Shown: piece after piece, positions 59,463 to 64,000 of the stretch
How the letters are laid out: every line of letters begins with the position of its first letter
Position numbering within the stretch: the first letter of the stretch is position 1
Assembly (NCBI RefSeq): GCF_002999335.1
Contig: NW_020312762.1
Coordinates: 1 to 64,000 of the forward strand
Direction of reading: 5' to 3'
Length of the DNA: 64,000 nt
Source: Cyclospora cayetanensis
Taxonomy: Eukaryota; Apicomplexa; Conoidasida; Eucoccidiorida; Eimeriidae
Position numbers and translations under genes: made by a program
Notes under the pieces: generated by a model
The model's input: only the letters and a program-made list of their open reading frames with translations
Databases searched by the model: none
Told to the model about the DNA's origin: nothing

Positions 59463-62400
59463 ATGCGACAAGGAGCTCCGCAAGACGCACTTGCGGCTGC
59501 TAGCGGCCCTCCAGCGCTGCAACCGAAAATTACGCCGATGAATGCTCAGCACTTGACGCAGCAGCAGCTGCTGCAGCAGCAAGCTCTGCAGCAGCAGCTC
59601 CTCCTGCAGCGGCAGCAGCAGCAGCAGCAGCTCATTGTGCAGCAACATCACCAACGCCTTCAGCACCAGCATGCTTTGCACCGCCAGCAGCAGCTGATGC
59701 TGGCTCAGGCGCAGGCCGTCCACCCCTCCGCCCAGGCTGCTGCGCTGCTTGCGTTGCAGCAGCAACAGCAGCAACAGCAGCAGCAGGCGGTGTCTACGGC
59801 AGCAGCTTTTGCTGCTGCAAGTCTCGGAGGGGGCAACAGCGCAGCAGCCGCTGCAGCGGCTGCAGCGGCTGCTCGAGCGCGCGCCGCTATGGATAGCGCA
59901 ATGCAGCAGCAATTGCAAGAGCAGCTGGTGCGTCTCCATCAGCACAGGGAACAACATTTCTTCGAGCAGCAGCAGCAGCTTTTGCAGCAGCACCGGCAGC
60001 AGCAACAAACTACAGAAGCGTGGCGCCTCTTCGCAGGTGCTGGTGGGAAAGCAGCTGGTGAGCCTTGTTTCTTGCGACTCTTGTTGTTGCTACTGCTGCG
60101 GCTTTAGCCCCCGCTATGCGTCGTACGAGTCTTCTCCCATAGAAAATGCTTCTTTCTCGTTCTTGGCAGTGCTGTCTGGATACATCCAGAGCCGCGTCTG
60201 TGCACTCACTCCATACAGCTGCCGCTTGCCGTCGTTTCCTCGAAGCTGCTGCTGCTTCCCTTTCATGACGTTTTACCCCTTTTCGGCAGGCGGAAAAGGT
60301 GACGGGCTGTTGCCGCTGCTGCTTTCTCAAAAAGACAGCCAACTGCCACGCACTGCTGCTGCTGCTGCTGCTCCTGTGGCTTTGTGCTTTGCGTTCAGCG
60401 CTCAGCTTTGCAGCGCAGCAGCAGCAACAGCAGCAGCAGCAAGCGGCCGCGGCAGCAGCAGCAGCAGCTGCTGCTGCTGCTGCTGTTGCTGCTCTGAGTG
60501 ACGCAGCAAACTTGAAGGTTTCGCAGCAAGTATCTGCAGCAGCTCCTGCTGGATCTTTGCCGCTCTCAGACGCCGTCCTGTCTATTGCAGCATCTGCGGA
60601 TGCTGCAAGTCACGTTGCAGCAGCAACAGCGGCTGGTATTACCCCCAGCACGCATGAGGCGATGCCTCCTGATGGCAGCAACAACATGACGGGGGCAGCA
60701 GCAGCAGCGTCTTCAGCAGGTGTCTCCCCTGCTCCAGCGGCAGCAGCTCCTGCTGCGCGTGGCAATGCCTCTGCGCGAAGTCGCAATAATAATCGCTCAG
60801 CATCTAAAGGATCTGCTGCTTGTGCGCGCCGCGTCGGGCGTCCTGTGCGCAAAGGCGGAGCAGCCTCGTGTGTCTCCGTAGCCACAGCAGATGCAGAAGC
60901 GGCAGCCGCAGCAGCGGCTGCTGCAAGCGCAAGCATCGACAAAGAGGCAGCTTCAGATAATGTGCACCAGCCAAGAAGAATTCCTGCAGACGCCTTTCGA
61001 GTGCCAACGGTTCCTGACGAAGACTACTTCTCCACAGTCCCAGGATGTTACTATCACTTTGGTACATTCGTTTTTTGTGTATATTTATGCGCATGTTTAG
61101 GGGTGTATGTGGGGGTGTTGTGTTAAGAGGGGGCTGTGTTTGTATGTATGTCTGTGTGTGGATGTATATATGTTTGTGTGTGTATGTATGTTTGTATGTA
61201 TGTCTGTGTGTGGATGTTTGTTTGTGTGTGTTTGTGTGTGTTTGTATGCACGTGTGTGTTTGTGTTTGTATGTATGTATGTTTGTGTATGTGTGTATGTT
61301 TGTGTATGTGTGTGTATGTATGTGTTTGTGTGTGTGTTTGTGTATGTGATTGGTTGCGCTTGCCTCCGTTTGATTGTTAATGTGCTTGTTTTTGTGTGCC
61401 CGTTCAAACGATGGACTTGCTCTGCCGCTGCAACATGCCCATGCATCTTTACTCTATCTGTCAGGGTGTTTACTTTTGGTCAGTGCCGCTGCCGCTTAGG
61501 CGTATATATTTGTATATATATGTATTAGTTTGTATTAATTATGTTTATTAAATTTTTTACGTGTTGATTCAGGCAAGCGGGAGTGGCGCGTCGTATACCG
61601 GGACCCCCAGAATGAAAGCAAACGGCGGCAAAAGACACATTCCATCAAGAAATATGGCTTCTATGCGGCGCGTTCTAAGGCGGAGGATCTTCGTATCGAG
61701 CTTGAAAAAATCAACGGGTGGTCCGACACAGCACAATTTCCAAGCAGCAGAGCGAATAGGGTCATGTGAGATGCCTGCATGTCAAGGCATACCCTTGGGA
61801 AGGGAGGAGGGGGGAGCAGCGAGGCGAATGCGTAGCAAGGGAATGGGGGTGTTCGGAGTTTCAGGGTTGTTTCTTTGGGGCTGTTACTGTGCTGCCGAGG
61901 TGCTCGCTGTCACGGGAAGCGCGTTGCCTAAATTCTCCAGATCCCAAGCGGACCGGATGAACGAACAGAAGTAGCGAGAGAGATTAAGACAGGTCGCTGT
62001 GGGCGTGAGGGTGAAGCGGCGTCTGCGAAGCGTTATGCTGAATATCCTTCTGTCTGCGGTGTGATCGCGCTGCTGCGGTTGTGGGTGCTGTTTTCGCTGC
62101 AGGCCTTTGACAGTGCCTCCTGCCAAGAAGACGGACACAGCAGCGACGCGTTTCATCAACTTTGATCGCGTGGAGAAGGAGCCTGCGGGAGTAGCTTCTT
62201 CAGTGGAGGGGGAGGGGGAGGACGAAATGACGCTTCCCCCCGCTGCCGTCTCTGCGGGGGGATCAAGTAGAGCGTCTGTCCGCAGAGCGAACAAGCAGCG
62301 GCAGCAGCAGGAGCAGCAGGAACGCAGGCTGCAGCAGCCGCAGCAACTGCAACAGCAGCAGCAAGAAGCGGGAAGCTCTGGCGGGGTAGCAGCGGCAACG

Positions 62401-62885
62401 GCGCCAACTTCCACGGCGGCGTATTGCGGTGTAGCTACAGCGAATTCTCCGAGGGCTTCCGGGGGGAGCCGACGGAGCGATAACAAGACTGCAGTTAGAG
62501 CGAAACAAGAAGCTGCAGCAGCCGCTGCTGCGATTGTTGGCGATGCCGCTGCTGCTGCAATGGTTGGGGCAGCAGACAGCGTCAACATCGGGGGGACTGC
62601 CATCAACACCCGCAGGAAGCGCCGCATGCAGCAGCAGCAGCTGCTGCTGCAGCGGGTGTCTTCTGTATCCGAAATGCTGCGAACAGCAAAGGATCCGACG
62701 GAAGGCGCGGGTCGAGAGGCTGCTGGTGGAGTCAACGCTCACGTCGTCGGGCAGACTCCGGAGGGAAGCATGCAAGCAGTGGCATATTTCCATGGACCTC
62801 CCCCCGAGCTCCTGCCCAACGCATCCATAGATCCCCTGCAGCAGCAGCAGCAGCAAGGAGGGTCTCTCGCGGGAGTAGACGGGGG

Positions 62886-62926
<41 letters not shown>

Positions 62927-63089
62927 CTGGTGACGACATAGCGTCAGGAGACGCTTCGGAAACAAAACACAGAGAGGAAGACGGATACTTACTGAACGGA
63001 ATAGCGGCGGCTTCTCTTGCCGCCGACGGTCCCCTTACCCCCCGTTGGGGGCTGCTGCAGCAGCCATCCGATGGCGACGATCTGCTGCA

Positions 63090-63121
<32 letters not shown>

Positions 63122-64000
63122 GCGAGATTCCCACCACTCAGGCATACACCAGGTCTGGAGGGCCGCCCTGCCGTGTGGGCAAGGATGTTGTCGCAGGCTC
63201 CATGGGGGGGGAAAGCTTGTCGCTGTCTACGTCTCCTTCGGCTCTCTTTCTCCGTCCCGGAAATCTTAGCACTTCCTTCAGTAGGCTGGTTGCAGACGAG
63301 CAGCAACAGCAGGTTCCTCGCCACAGCGGCGGCAACAAGGTCGACATGATGCAGTACTTGTTGTCGCCACCCACCAGTCTGCATGCCGCTTCTCCTTTGG
63401 GGCCCCTCGCCAGCAGACGCTTAGCCGACATCGCGACGGAGGGTGCTTCAGGCACAGTTGTTGCTTCGGGAGCCTCTCAACGCAGCGGCGGAGAGTGCTT
63501 CGAGGGACTGTCAGCGCAGCATTCCATATCTGGCTTGCAGGAGGCGTTGCTCAACTTCGTCTACCTTCCCTCCTGCCCGGCTACGCCCCTGCTGTCGTCT
63601 GCTCCAGTGTCTCTGCTGATGGATTCCATAGATCAGCAGCAGCAGCAAGACGCTTCCACCAGCAGCGGCAGAGCCGCTGCAGTGCGCGCAGCCGCCACAG
63701 CGGGTGCTTCTCCGCCCGCTCCAGCAGGCGGCTCCATCCTGAAGGCGGCAGCAGCAACAGCAGCGGCAGGAAGGGGCCTAGAGGAGGATAACTTGCTGCG
63801 TCTCTCGCGCAGCAGCAGCTCCCAGCAGCTGCCTGCAGCGATGGCTGCTCTCTTGTCTCCGTCGATCGTTGGCATCGACAGGGAAGAAGCGCCGGGAAGC
63901 AGGGGGCGAGACGCGAGCGGTCCTGCGGGGGAGGAGGAGTTACTCCGCAGTAACAGCAGCACCAGCCAGTGTTCAACAAGCAACTGCAGCAGCGGGCAGC
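59463..64000 (+). CDS. AP2-domain protein, probable ApiAP2 transcription factor, 3' end beyond the window
   Basis: ApiAP2 proteins are the main sequence-specific DNA-binding regulators of apicomplexans. Exons: 59463-60057, 60414-61061, 61573-61765, 62103-beyond 64000, phase-consistent throughout. Exon 1 is mostly poly-Gln; exon 2 is Ala/Ser/Thr-rich with a short basic patch, and ends VPDEDYFSTVPGCYYHFG. Exon 3 continues KREWRVVYRDPQNESKRRQK then THSIKKYGFYAARSKAEDLR, matching the AP2 fold pattern of a WRV strand, a basic strand, KKYGF and an amphipathic helix. Exon 4 is over 630 codons of low-complexity Gln/Ser/Ala sequence with a basic patch (RRKRRMQ) and no stop before the window end. An in-frame stop lies 15 bases before the ATG used, but a spliced upstream start is possible. 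The DNA target is unknown. Confidence 0.85.
61055..61730 (+). other. AP2 DNA-binding domain split by an intron
   Basis: The domain is encoded by the last codons before 61061 and by 61573-61730. The junction codon Gly (G|GC) falls between CYYHF and KREWRVVY. Residues KTHSIKKYGFYAARSKAED carry the third strand and start of the helix. One AP2 domain is visible in the available part of the gene. Confidence 0.85.
61132..61356 (+). repeat. TGTGTGTATGTTTG microsatellite in the AP2 intron
   Basis: TG-rich units (TGTATGTATG, TGTGTTTGTG) fill the first half of the 61062-61572 intron. Confidence 0.9.

Overview
The window looks like nuclear DNA of an apicomplexan coccidian, most likely an Eimeria species (inference). 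The signs are genes split into many small exons, very long coding blocks full of CAG-type repeats read as Ser (AGC), Ala (GCA) or Gln (CAG), an ApiAP2-type domain, and an abrupt change from a repeat-poor half (about 1-23 kb) to a repeat-rich half (about 23-64 kb). This matches the alternating repeat-poor and repeat-rich segments described for Eimeria chromosomes.

Repeat-poor half. Positions 3854-9176 (+) hold a multi-exon gene for a coiled-coil protein with a degenerate protein-kinase domain and a possible C-terminal CaaX box. Convergent to it, at 9932-13570 (-), is a RlmN-type radical-SAM RNA methyltransferase built from at least ten small exons. A small predicted membrane protein lies at 15185-15911 (-). 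From about 18.4 to 21.1 kb (+) there is a decayed Ty3/Gypsy-like pol region, with protease, reverse transcriptase, RNase H and integrase zinc-binding remnants in order but frameshifted and with stops. The 3' part of an unidentified gene ends at 22843 (+).

Repeat-rich half. One enormous gene, about 24.05-57.52 kb (+), encodes a TOM1/UPL1/HUWE1-type HECT E3 ubiquitin ligase. I traced 25 exons, about 22.2 kb coding and roughly 7,400 residues. In order it carries the N-terminal helical region, a UBA domain, acidic blocks, DUF4414-type motifs and a complete HECT domain with its catalytic cysteine. Most of its longer introns are filled with different microsatellites or minisatellites, and two introns appear to be GC-AG. 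Downstream, from 59463 past the window end (+), is a poly-Gln/Ala AP2-domain protein, probably an ApiAP2 transcription factor.

Exon boundaries were set by eye from GT/AG sites, reading-phase continuity and family conservation. Boundaries that could not be fixed are marked. No RNA gene or CRISPR array was seen. The genes have no evident operon-like or pathway link to one another.
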